Shown: in pieces, positions 1 to 5,624 of the stretch
How the letters are laid out: every line of letters starts with the position of its first letter
How positions within the stretch are numbered: the first letter of the stretch is position 1
Assembly: GCA_021779635.1 (NCBI GenBank)
Contig: JAJYAH010000321.1
Coordinates: 1 to 7,573 of the forward strand
DNA: 7,573 nucleotides
Reading direction: 5' to 3'
Origin: Pseudomonadota bacterium
GTDB lineage: Bacteria > Pseudomonadota > Alphaproteobacteria > Rhizobiales > Xanthobacteraceae
Program-made: the position numbers and the translations under genes
The notes under the pieces: model-generated
Database searches by the model: none
Told to the model about the DNA's origin: nothing
What the model saw: the letters and a program-made list of their open reading frames with translations, nothing else

Positions 1-151
1 CACGCTGCGCAAGACCATCAAGGCGATGGGCGGCGACCTGTCGCTGGTCGCCGAATTTCCCGACCGGCCGCCGGTCGTGCTGTCCGGCATCGCCGAAGAG
101 GATCCAGCGCCCAAGCCGACGGGCCGGAAACATATGAGCGCTCACGCTTAG
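1..151 (+). CDS. XRE-family antitoxin-like regulator, C-terminal end (partial)
   Basis: Reading from base 2 there is an open frame of 49 residues ending in TAG. It contains TLRKTIKAMGGDLSLVAEF followed by PDRPPVVLSGI. This is the characteristic C-terminal tail of small XRE (Cro/CI-type) helix-turn-helix proteins, usually found as the antitoxin half of RelE/HigB-like toxin-antitoxin pairs. The helix-turn-helix and any toxin gene would lie to the left of the window and cannot be seen. After VVLSGI the tail (acidic, then Pro/Lys-rich, ending HMSAHA) looks less conserved, as is usual for this group. The family call rests on memory of the tail only. The high G+C and strong third-position G/C support real coding. 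No toxin gene follows directly downstream, so any partner must be upstream. Confidence 0.7.
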   Translation, partial: TLRKTIKAMGGDLSLVAEFPDRPPVVLSGIAEEDPAPKPTGRKHMSAHA

Positions 152-167
152 CGGGCTGGAGGATAAA

Positions 168-175
168 AAGGAGGT
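168..175 (+). promoter_or_regulatory. Strong Shine-Dalgarno AAGGAGGT without an obvious gene
   Basis: AAGGAGGT is a near-perfect ribosome binding site 17 bases after the XRE stop codon. No ATG or GTG follows at a useful distance. Possible weak starts are TTG at 185 (a 66-residue frame to 385, starting MKGAPPSP) and ATT at 184 (a 37-residue frame ending at 297 with GRFEWRWIETER). Both run antisense to the Cys-rich minus-strand gene, so at most one side is likely to be real. The site may be the leader of a gene lost or cut off here, or it may serve a small non-ATG protein. I recognise neither peptide. Confidence 0.3.
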
Positions 176-202
176 TATCAGATATTGAAGGGGGCACCGC
201 CC

Positions 203-436
203 TCACCACAAACGCCGCCAGTCGCCGGCCGCGGATGGCCGCCAAGCCGGATCACATGGGACGCTTTGAATGGCGTTGGATCGAGACGGAACGTTAAGCA
301 AATCCCATTTTTCGCCGCCGCCTTCCTTTCTGAGCGAGTCAGGCCAAACTTCCAACCCGCACCGGACGCACCGCTGTACGTCTAATCCGCTCCCGCCTTC
401 GCGCTTACCCTTCACTAAGAAGTCGTGCTGAGCCAT
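203..436 (-). CDS. Small Cys-rich (zinc-ribbon-like) protein, 77 aa
   Basis: The reading frame starts with ATG at 436-434, preceded by GGAGGCGCCAA, which gives GGAG at good spacing. It ends with TGA at 205-203. The start lies 27 bases after the stop of the coiled-coil nuclease-like gene, so the two probably form an operon. Visible features are His4 (AQHDF), a CxxCG knuckle (Cys23, Cys26) and a third Cys at 61, a ligand pattern compatible with a small incomplete zinc site. The C-terminal half is rich in Trp, Arg and Pro (KWDLL, DPAWRP, DWRRLW) and resembles nothing I know. A role as accessory or regulatory partner of the upstream gene is inference from position only. The main doubt is a competing plus-strand frame behind a strong Shine-Dalgarno at 168-175. 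Function unknown. Confidence 0.5.
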   Translation of the reverse strand: MAQHDFLVKGKREGGSGLDVQRCVRCGLEVWPDSLRKEGGGEKWDLLNVPSRSNAIQSVPCDPAWRPSAAGDWRRLW

Positions 437-463
437 TTGGCGCCTCCATAGATGCTTTTGGAC

Positions 464-1573
464 TCACGAAATTTTAATCGGCGGGGATTCGACTCCGCTT
501 CCAGCTACCGAAAGCTTGATGACGATTTCTCTGATACGCGGTGGATCGTTGACCAAGTTGAGGAAGCGCGGAAGTTGATTGAAGTTGACGACGTGAATCT
601 GAGCCGCGTGCTCTGCCATAACGACGGGCGTGCAAAGGTTGCGGTCCGGCGCATCCTCGGGGATGTCGCCCAGGTGCCGCGCTTGGTGACTGAGCAAGCG
701 CAGCGACGGAGCCCTTTGGAACACAAGCCAAGGCGCTTCGACGAACAAAGCGTCGTCCTTAGGAGGTGACTCGGATTCGAGCTCGGCAAACGTCGTGGGC
801 GGCTTGAACAACATCAGCCTCGCATTCGTCACGAGTACACACCACAGATGGTCTCTTCGCACGCTTGGCGCGCCCCGGCTCACGGTGTGGGGACGTTTGT
901 AGCCGCGGCTCCATTCCTGCTCGACCGCGACGAGCTTGGGCATATATGCATATTCGAGTTGCTCGATCCCGTACTCCACGTCCTTCGTGTTCGCCTTTGG
1001 CTTCAGGTTTGGCCCGGCGACCTCTTTAGCTGCTTGAGTCCGGGCAGTCGGCCTGAGCTCGTATCCGAAATTCACCAGCGGCACGTCACTGGGCGCGCCG
1101 GAAATCGGCTCGACCGATCCGGGAAGCTGACAAAAAATCCATGTGACACCGGGCCTTCGCTGCTTCGATTCTAGGAGTAGATGATTGCGCTCCGGCCAGG
1201 ATTTGCCTGCCCGCGCGCCTCTGTCTGGAGGGACGGTGTAAGTGCTGTCGCGGGTCGCGTGAATGTCCACGGATCGCTCTATGAAGGTGCCGTCGGAATT
1301 GAAGCTGTGATACTGAAAAAAGCCGTGGACTGCGAAACCAGCCTCGATCAGCGCTAGGCGCGTAAAGATTTCAAGCGGAACTCCTTCTCGCATCACTGAA
1401 GCGAGCATCGGCGGCGACTTTTCGAGCCCGGTCTCGTAACGCGCGAACCGTTTGGCAAGACTCTCCGCTCTCTCCTCCAGTTTCGCGATCTGCCGACGGA
1501 GTTCCTCATGCCGTCGTCGTTCTTCGGAGTGGGCTTCTCGTAATTCGTGAATGGTGGAATCGTCTTCGGGCAT
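464..1573 (-). CDS. Coiled-coil protein with PD-(D/E)XK nuclease-like core, 369 aa
   Basis: The start is placed at the ATG at 1573 (MPEDDSTIHEL), about 32 bases after a predicted transcription start. Longer in-frame starts at 1678 and 1651 would lie upstream of the promoter, and 1591 has no clear ribosome site. Residues about 6-50 are a charged Glu/Arg/Leu-rich helix typical of a coiled coil. A compact region then carries Glu68 (VPLEIFTRL), Asp103 (ERSVDIHATR) and Glu135-Ser-Lys137 (HLLLESKQRRPG). The order and spacing E...D...ExK match the PD-(D/E)XK fold of restriction and repair nucleases. The C-terminal half (LWCVLVTNARLMLF, APWLVFQRAPS) is unassigned and could be a second structural or specificity domain. 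The 77-residue Cys-rich gene follows it, and mazEF is divergent from it. A DNA nuclease in host defence is inference. I do not recognise a named family. Confidence 0.8.
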   Translation of the reverse strand: MPEDDSTIHELREAHSEERRRHEELRRQIAKLEERAESLAKRFARYETGLEKSPPMLASVMREGVPLEIFTRLALIEAGFAVHGFFQYHSFNSDGTFIERSVDIHATRDSTYTVPPDRGARAGKSWPERNHLLLESKQRRPGVTWIFCQLPGSVEPISGAPSDVPLVNFGYELRPTARTQAAKEVAGPNLKPKANTKDVEYGIEQLEYAYMPKLVAVEQEWSRGYKRPHTVSRGAPSVRRDHLWCVLVTNARLMLFKPPTTFAELESESPPKDDALFVEAPWLVFQRAPSLRLLSHQARHLGDIPEDAPDRNLCTPVVMAEHAAQIHVVNFNQLPRFLNLVNDPPRIREIVIKLSVAGSGVESPPIKIS

Positions 1574-1590
1574 CTTACCTAGACTCCGCA

Positions 1591-1619
1591 TTGCCAATCG
1601 GCTTAGAAGCGAGTATAGC
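1591..1619 (+). promoter_or_regulatory. Predicted sigma70 promoter of mazEF
   Basis: TTGCCA (1591-1596), then 17 bases, then TATAGC (1614-1619) fits the -35/-10 consensus closely. It would start transcription near 1626, leaving a leader of about 24 bases before the mazE ATG at 1650. The -10 shares the bases TATA with the -10 of the divergent promoter. Confidence 0.6.
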
Positions 1620-1640
1620 TTTTGTCTATCCGAAATGCAA
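1612..1640 (-). promoter_or_regulatory. Predicted sigma70 promoter of the coiled-coil nuclease gene
   Basis: On the minus strand TTGCAT (1640-1635), 17 bases, then TATACT (1617-1612) is an excellent match to sigma70 consensus. Transcription would start near 1605, about 32 bases ahead of the ATG at 1573, which supports the shorter start of that gene. It is arranged back to back with the mazEF promoter and overlaps its -10. Confidence 0.6.
1615..1629. promoter_or_regulatory. Possible operator: short inverted repeat over both -10 boxes
   Basis: ATAG and CTAT (1615-1618 and 1626-1629) form an inverted repeat with a 7-base centre. Allowing one mismatch the arms are GTATAG and CTATCC. It lies on the -10 region used by both divergent promoters. 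MazE-type antitoxins with an AbrB fold normally bind such sites in their own promoter, alone or with the toxin. The repeat is short and may be chance. Confidence 0.25.
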
Positions 1641-1649
1641 AAGGAAGCC

Positions 1650-1889
1650 ATGCGAACGCAAGTTTCGAAGTGGGGCAACAGCCTCGGGGTCAGGATTCCG
1701 AAAGCCTATGCCGAAGAGGTGGGCCTGTCCGAAGGCGCGACCGTCGAGGTCAAGCTGTCGGGCCGCAAGCTGGTCCTGACGCCGGCGCGGCCGGAATACG
1801 CACTTAAAGAGCTCGTTGCCGGGATAACACCGCGAAATCGCCACGGTGAGACCGATTGGGGCGAACCGGTGGGTAAGGAAGCCTGGTGA
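1650..1889 (+). CDS. mazE: MazE/PemI-type antitoxin, AbrB fold, 79 aa
   Basis: The ATG at 1650 follows AGGAAG at correct spacing. Upstream in-frame codons lie within or before the predicted promoter and are rejected. Residues 1-45 form a SpoVT/AbrB-type swapped-hairpin DNA-binding domain (VSKWGNSLGVRIPKAYAEEV, then VEVKLSGRKLVLTP). The rest, ending in NRHGETDWGEP and KEAW, is the flexible acidic/Trp segment that in MazE and PemI threads into the toxin and blocks its RNA site. The length is normal for the family. The toxin gene overlaps the last four bases, so translation is coupled. The protein should neutralise the ribonuclease encoded next to it and repress the shared promoter region. Because that region also drives the divergent nuclease gene, MazE may regulate both units, which is inference. 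Confidence 0.93.
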   Translation: MRTQVSKWGNSLGVRIPKAYAEEVGLSEGATVEVKLSGRKLVLTPARPEYALKELVAGITPRNRHGETDWGEPVGKEAW

Positions 1890-2230
1890 GCCCGGCCCGC
1901 TACGTGCCCGAGCGCGGCGACCTGGTGTGGCTCACCTTCGATCCACAGGCCGGCCATGAACAAGCCGGCCGCCGTCCCGCCCTGGTGCTTTCGCCGGCGC
2001 CGTACAACCGGCGCGCGAGCCTGGCGCTGGTCTGCCCAATAACGAACCAGACCAAAGGTTACCCGTTCGAGGTTGTCCTGCCAGAGGGGCTTTCCATCTC
2101 AGGCGTGGTGCTGGCCGACCACGTGAAAAGCGCCGACTGGGCCGCGCGCCGCGCCGAATTTGCGGCCAAGGCGCCGCATGAGATTATCGCGGAAGTAGCA
2201 GCTAAACTCAGACCGCTGCTTGGGTTATGA
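1886..2230 (+). CDS. mazF: MazF/PemK-type mRNA interferase toxin, 114 aa
   Basis: The start is GTG at 1886, overlapping the mazE stop as GTGA, with GGAAG upstream. The stop is TGA at 2230. The frame follows E. coli MazF/ChpB along its length: RGDLVWLTFDPQAGHEQAG at the N-terminus, then RRPALVLSP, then CPITNQTKGYPFEVVLP, then VVLADHVKS. Residues equivalent to the E. coli catalytic Arg29 and Thr52 are present as Arg30 and Thr53, and the loop Glu as Glu25, so the toxin looks intact. The family cleaves single-stranded RNA at short sequences in the cytoplasm and stops growth when the labile antitoxin is lost. In this setting it may stabilise the island or act in abortive defence. The cut sequence cannot be predicted. 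Confidence 0.94.
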   Translation: MSPARYVPERGDLVWLTFDPQAGHEQAGRRPALVLSPAPYNRRASLALVCPITNQTKGYPFEVVLPEGLSISGVVLADHVKSADWAARRAEFAAKAPHEIIAEVAAKLRPLLGL

Positions 2231-2260
2231 GTACGTGCTCTGATCAAAAGCACCAAGGGG

Positions 2261-2279
2261 TCGACAGGAGGCCTGTTGA
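2261..2279 (+). terminator. Hairpin 30 bases after mazF, possible weak terminator
   Basis: TCGACAGG and CCTGTTGA pair over 8 bp (one G-T) around the loop AGG. The position after mazF suits a terminator, but no run of T follows, so it is not a standard intrinsic terminator. It could be an mRNA 3'-end stabiliser. Confidence 0.25.
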
Positions 2280-2368
2280 GGGAGCGTCGAGGCCCGGAAG
2301 CGGCTACTCGCAAGGAGTGGTCTTGTGGAAAGCAGGACCGTTCATGCTAGTGCGGCAACTTGTGCGCG

Positions 2369-2387
2369 AATCGCGTTCATCGCGATT
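2369..2387. repeat. Perfect inverted repeat AATCGCG-TTCAT-CGCGATT
   Basis: Two perfect 7-base arms surround a 5-base centre, 115 bases before the methyltransferase ATG. This is where an operator for a restriction-modification operon would be expected, although no separate controller (C-protein) gene is visible nearby. It might be bound by the small sigma-like helix-turn-helix protein at the end of the operon, which is speculation. Confidence 0.35.
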
Positions 2388-2502
2388 TAACTTGCTTACG
2401 CGTCACGCCTGACCGGGGAGGGGGCCGTCGAATGGCGATGCACCGACAGACAGCTTCGGAGCGCTGTCCTAATGCCGAGCGATTAAGGAGGTCTGTACAA
2501 TC

Positions 2503-3387
2503 ATGAGCGCCCGTCTCACCAATTTCGAGGCAGACGGTCACGTGATTTTTCACGGCGATGCTCTCCAGATTCTTCCACACTTGCCGTCGTCCTCTGTTGA
2601 CCTAGTGTTTGCCGATCCTCCGTACAATATCGGCAAGAAATTCGGCGACTTCCACGACCGCTGGGAGTCTGACAAGGATTACGCCGAATGGGCCTACAAA
2701 TGGCTCACCCATTGTATTCGTGTACTGACTCCCAGCGGAAGCCTCTATGTCATGACCAGCACCCAGGCGATGCCATACTTTGATATTTATTTGCGTGACA
2801 AGCTTACTGTCATGAACCGCATTGTCTGGCATTACGATAGTTCGGGTGTTCAGGCGAAAAACTATTTTGGCTCTGTCTACGAGCCAATCCTTTTCTGCGT
2901 GAAAGATGCTGACTGTTACATCTTCAACGCGGATGCGATCAAAGTTGAGGCTAAGACCGGTGCTCAAAGACGGCTCATTGACTACAGAAAACCAGTGCCA
3001 GCGCAGTACAATACTGAGAAGATTCCGGGCAACGTATGGAATTTTCACCGAGTCCGCTACCGCATGCCGGAATACGAAGAGCACCCGTCCCAAAAACCCG
3101 AAGCCCTGATGGAACGGATCATCCTCACCAGCAGCAACCCTGGCCAGACCGTTTTGGATCCCTTCGCCGGATCGTTCACTACGCCGGTGGTCGCAAAGCG
3201 CCTAGGGCGGCGATCTGTCAGCATCGAGAGCCAAGAACAGTACATTAAGATAGGCCTTCGCAGGGTTCTAGGCTGGAAACAGTTCCACGGTGAATTGCTG
3301 TCATCTCCGGCCAAGACCTACGAAAGGAAAAACGGGCTTCGAAAGCCGGGCGATCAGACCACAGAACTATTCCATGGCATCCGTTAA
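2503..3387 (+). CDS. YhdJ-like N6-adenine DNA methyltransferase of a type II R-M system, 294 aa
   Basis: The ATG at 2503 follows AAGGAGGT. The motif order is that of the beta class. Motif IV, FADPPYNIGKKF, comes early (DPPY at 38-41). The HPSQKPEAL segment (from His194) and the AdoMet-binding motif I, LDPFAGSFTT (218-227), come near the end. The whole protein runs parallel to E. coli YhdJ, sharing stretches such as YDSSGVQAK, YEPIL, VEAKTG, LIDYRK, PGNVW and the unusual FAGSFTT in place of FxGxG. YhdJ methylates adenine in ATGCAT, so the same target is predicted here. Unlike the solitary YhdJ, this gene overlaps a probable restriction endonuclease by 14 bases and would protect host DNA from it. 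By eye it is less G+C-rich than mazEF, suggesting transfer. Family certain, specificity inferred. Confidence 0.93.
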   Translation: MSARLTNFEADGHVIFHGDALQILPHLPSSSVDLVFADPPYNIGKKFGDFHDRWESDKDYAEWAYKWLTHCIRVLTPSGSLYVMTSTQAMPYFDIYLRDKLTVMNRIVWHYDSSGVQAKNYFGSVYEPILFCVKDADCYIFNADAIKVEAKTGAQRRLIDYRKPVPAQYNTEKIPGNVWNFHRVRYRMPEYEEHPSQKPEALMERIILTSSNPGQTVLDPFAGSFTTPVVAKRLGRRSVSIESQEQYIKIGLRRVLGWKQFHGELLSSPAKTYERKNGLRKPGDQTTELFHGIR

Positions 3388-4531
3388 GCACGGTTTCACG
3401 CCGATCATCCTCGGCATTCTCCGCTCGCATTATGGAGAGATGGCAGAGGACCTCCTCGACCGCAATCTGTTGCTGCAGTACCTAAACATAAAGACCCGGG
3501 CCGCTAATCGCGGCTCAAAATCGCGAGCAGCGTTTGCAAATCATTACGCCCTATACGTCTTAATCGAAGATTATGTCAAAAAGGGCTTTGATAAGAAGGG
3601 AGGATACGACCGCTACGAAGGCGCTCAATTTATCGCGCTCTTCAAAAGGCAACGAGAGCTTCCGTTTGGCAGCAAACTGCAAAACCACGCACTCAATCAC
3701 AGACTCAATGAGGAGTTTAAGAAATACTTTCCGACATCACGACTCCTTCCCATCATTAGAAACGCGGAGACCAACCATTACTGGATCAACGAAAAGCTGC
3801 TGACAATGCGTCTTGGCGCTCGCCAGCTAAATCTTGCCGTTGCGATCAAGGAAATCATCGAAGCGTACATCGCAGCTCGTCAAAGTGCATTCAATGATTT
3901 TATGCACTACTGCCAGCAATTAATAGGCATTGAAGCGCGCGACCAAGCACAGGCCACAGAATTCATCAGAGGCCTCTTGCGGCCAAACGTGGATGCGCGA
4001 GTATTCGAGATTGTAAGCTACGCGATTCTGAAGGAACACTATGCCGGGCAGCAAATTTACTGGGGCTGGTCGCCGGACGAGTTGAACGCGGAATACCTCG
4101 TGCTCTACAAAACCGGACGGACCAATGCCAACGATGGCGGCATAGATTTCGTGATGAAGCCTCTTGGCCGCTTTTTTCAGGTGACAGAGACAGTCGACGC
4201 CGGAAAGTACTTTCTCGATATCGACAAGGTCCAACGATATCCCATCACCTTTGTAGTCAAGTCCGAGGACCCGGTCGAGCAAATCCTCGCACGGGTGGAA
4301 GAGCAGGCCGCCGACCGATATCCCGTTCAGGCCGTGGTGAAACGATACATGGAATGTGTGGAGGAGGTGATCAACATTCCGGAACTCATGTCGCGTTACG
4401 ATGCTGTGCTCCGTGCCGGCAAGGGCGACGGTGTGATCAAGGAAATTGTCTTGCAGAGCCGTATTGAATTCAACGTACAGGCAGAAGACGACGAAGCAAG
4501 CGCCGAGGCTGACACCGGCGAAGAAGAATGA
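3374..4531 (+). CDS. Probable type II restriction endonuclease paired with the YhdJ-like methylase, 385 aa
   Basis: The chosen start is ATG at 3374 (MASVKHGF), overlapping the methylase stop. It lacks a clear ribosome site, so translation is probably coupled, which would keep endonuclease below methylase. A longer start at 3290 would overlap the methylase by 98 bases. The N-terminal 190 residues are mixed helical and basic and may bind DNA. The likely catalytic part carries Glu212 (ARVFEIVSYAILKEH) and a Gly-Gly-Ile-Asp (Asp254, Asp258) leading to GRFFQVTE (Gln269-Glu272), the layout of a PD-(D/E)XK core. The usual (D/E)xK is QVT here, so the metal-binding set is atypical, and a nearby Lys (DAGKY) may substitute. 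The tail is acidic. Cutting at ATGCAT is inferred from the partner methylase. I cannot name the family, and position is the main argument. Confidence 0.75.
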   Translation: MASVKHGFTPIILGILRSHYGEMAEDLLDRNLLLQYLNIKTRAANRGSKSRAAFANHYALYVLIEDYVKKGFDKKGGYDRYEGAQFIALFKRQRELPFGSKLQNHALNHRLNEEFKKYFPTSRLLPIIRNAETNHYWINEKLLTMRLGARQLNLAVAIKEIIEAYIAARQSAFNDFMHYCQQLIGIEARDQAQATEFIRGLLRPNVDARVFEIVSYAILKEHYAGQQIYWGWSPDELNAEYLVLYKTGRTNANDGGIDFVMKPLGRFFQVTETVDAGKYFLDIDKVQRYPITFVVKSEDPVEQILARVEEQAADRYPVQAVVKRYMECVEEVINIPELMSRYDAVLRAGKGDGVIKEIVLQSRIEFNVQAEDDEASAEADTGEEE

Positions 4532-4538
4532 GTCGAAG

Positions 4539-5285
4539 ATGCGGATTCGCGCCTTCCTTCCGGTCCTGGCCTTTTTGTTGACCGTGGCCGCTACGCCAGC
4601 ATTTGCCAGTCAAATCCAAGCCTGCTTCTCGCCGCCGCTTCCCGGCGGCTGCGATCCTCTCGCCACGGTGATCCAGGCCATCGCCGGCGCCCGGAAAACG
4701 GATCTCGTCCAGATGTACGCTCTGACGTCGCGGCCGATCGTTACCGCGCTCTTGAATGCGAAGCGCCGCGGCGTTGACGTGCGGACGATTGTCGATCGGA
4801 GCCAGCTCGAAGAGGACCGCAGCGACACTTACGCTGTCGGCCGCCTCTCCTCCGGCGGCGTTCCCGTCCTCGTGGACACGGTGCCCGGGCTCATGCACAA
4901 CAAGGTGATGATCGTCGATGACCAGACGGTTGTGACCGGGAGTTTCAACTACACCTGGTCGGCCGAGCATCGGAATGCGGAAAACTTGTTGGTGATCCAC
5001 GATCCGGCGCTTGCCGCCGAATACACCCAAAATTGGAACATCCGCGCGGCCAGATCGCGGCCTCTGAATGGCTCCGCCTCGGCCGAATCAACGCAACCGC
5101 AAACCGCTGGCGCCAATGCTGCTGCCGTTCCTAAAGGTCCGGTTCGCGGCAACCGACGCAGCATGATCTACGAATGGCCGAGCTGCCCCTATTACAACGC
5201 CATCGTCGAAGGCAACCGCGTGCAATTTCCGAACGCGCAGGCTGCCGAAGCGGCCGGATATCGGCCGGCAAAGAATTGCCCATGA
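4539..5285 (+). CDS. Secreted phospholipase-D-family nuclease (single HKD) with Ada-like C-terminal domain, 248 aa
   Basis: The ATG at 4539 begins a clear Sec signal peptide (MRIRAFLP, hydrophobic LAFLLTVAATP, cleavage probably after AFA at about residue 23). Earlier in-frame codons would overlap the endonuclease gene and bury the signal. The catalytic motif is complete: His120, Lys122, Asp127 and Gly134-Ser135-Phe-Asn137 (HNKVMIVDD, TGSFNYT). One HKD copy is typical of Nuc-type endonucleases, which dimerise to build the active site. After a Ser/Ala/Pro linker (about 178-200) comes a small domain, SMIYEWPSCPYYN to GYRPAKNCP, with Cys216 and Cys247. It resembles the Ada-type/sunset metal-binding module seen on such nucleases. 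Degradation of DNA in the periplasm is the expected role, as for plasmid-borne Nuc. It starts 7 bases after the endonuclease stop and is 4 bases overlapped by the next gene. Confidence 0.88.
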   Translation: MRIRAFLPVLAFLLTVAATPAFASQIQACFSPPLPGGCDPLATVIQAIAGARKTDLVQMYALTSRPIVTALLNAKRRGVDVRTIVDRSQLEEDRSDTYAVGRLSSGGVPVLVDTVPGLMHNKVMIVDDQTVVTGSFNYTWSAEHRNAENLLVIHDPALAAEYTQNWNIRAARSRPLNGSASAESTQPQTAGANAAAVPKGPVRGNRRSMIYEWPSCPYYNAIVEGNRVQFPNAQAAEAAGYRPAKNCP

Positions 5286-5524
5286 GCCCGCGAGAGCATT
5301 CGCTGAAAGAACGATGCGCGAAGTTCGGCGCGATCATCTCGCGCCTCGACCGCCGGGCTTTAACAAAGCGCCAACGGCAAGTGGCTGAACTCAGGGCCGC
5401 CGGGCTCAGCTTGCAGGCAATCGCGGAGCGCCTCGGCGTGTCGCGCGAGCGGGTGCGCCAAATCGAGGCGCGGCTGCGGAACAGGGCGCGGCTGAAGCGC
5501 GCGATGTTGATCCGGAGGGCGTGA
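5282..5524 (+). CDS. Sigma-70 region-4-like helix-turn-helix protein, 80 aa
   Basis: The start ATG overlaps the nuclease stop (ATGA) and has no ribosome site of its own, so it should be translated by coupling. Residues 29-70 carry the region-4 fold: LTKRQRQVAELRAAGLSLQA, then the helix-turn-helix IAERLGVSRERVRQIEARLR, the signature that sigma factors use to read -35 boxes. There is no region 2, so it cannot act as a complete sigma factor. A DNA-binding regulator of this operon or of the neighbouring nuclease is the simple guess. The N- and C-termini are strongly basic. A related but broken copy lies on the same strand at about 7041-7172. Fold confident, target unknown. Confidence 0.85.
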   Translation: MSPREHSLKERCAKFGAIISRLDRRALTKRQRQVAELRAAGLSLQAIAERLGVSRERVRQIEARLRNRARLKRAMLIRRA

Positions 5525-5609
5525 TTCTAAATTCGCGATGCTGAGCTGGGGATGGATGGCTGTGCGCTTCCCAGGGCCATAGTGCGGAGCCATGCGCCCA
5601 ATAGCGCCG

Positions 5610-5624
5610 CGGATTTTAAATCCG
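5610..5624. repeat. 15-bp perfect palindrome between convergent genes
   Basis: CGGATTT-T-AAATCCG lies in the 214-base space between the sigma-like gene and the convergent nuclease-like gene, and is followed by the related half TAAAATCC. It can form a hairpin on either strand but has no T-run, so a bidirectional terminator is only one option, and a protein-binding site is another. Nothing else recognisable fills 5525-5738. Confidence 0.35.

Larger units (their letters stand above)
2231..2502. other. Gene-free 272-base stretch with four short hairpins
   Basis: I see no convincing gene here: the small plus-strand frames have no family resemblance. Four inverted repeats lie in a row: 2261-2279 (8-bp stem with one G-T pair, 3-base loop), 2304-2320 (6 bp with one G-T pair, 5-base loop), 2369-2387 (perfect 7 bp, 5-base loop) and 2449-2468 (perfect 6 bp, 8-base loop). 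The promoter of the methyltransferase operon must lie here, but no clear -35/-10 pair stands out. The strong ribosome site AAGGAGGT at 2485-2492 serves the methyltransferase ATG at 2503. A structured leader, a small RNA or degraded sequence are all possible. Confidence 0.4.

Noticed and set aside
478..500. A T-arm-like hairpin (GCGGGG-ATTCGA-CTCCGC) suggesting a tRNA or tmRNA 3' end or att site
   Set aside because: The loop spacing is wrong for a T-arm, no acceptor stem or CCA follows, and it lies within the last codons of a good coding gene.
946..951. One ATGCAT site, the predicted target of the restriction system, inside the 369-aa gene
   Set aside because: About one site is expected by chance in a G+C-rich window of this size, so neither enrichment nor avoidance can be claimed.
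452..1174. Plus-strand open frames over the 369-aa gene
   Set aside because: They lie fully antisense to a gene with a promoter, a ribosome site and recognisable nuclease-like motifs, and their sequences look like nothing known.
1650..1678. Longer N-terminus for the 369-aa protein beginning at 1678 or 1651
   Set aside because: These starts lie upstream of the best promoter for that gene and inside mazE. The ATG at 1573 fits promoter and leader better.
2227..2412. A 61-residue plus-strand frame after mazF
   Set aside because: No ribosome site, no resemblance to known proteins, and it runs through three hairpins. Treated as intergenic.
2602..3093. A 163-residue minus-strand frame over the methyltransferase
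   Set aside because: Antisense to an unmistakable methyltransferase, with no family resemblance.
4470..5030. A 186-residue minus-strand frame over the PLD nuclease
   Set aside because: It is antisense to a gene with an intact signal peptide and HKD motif. The opposite strand of G+C-rich genes often stays open by chance.
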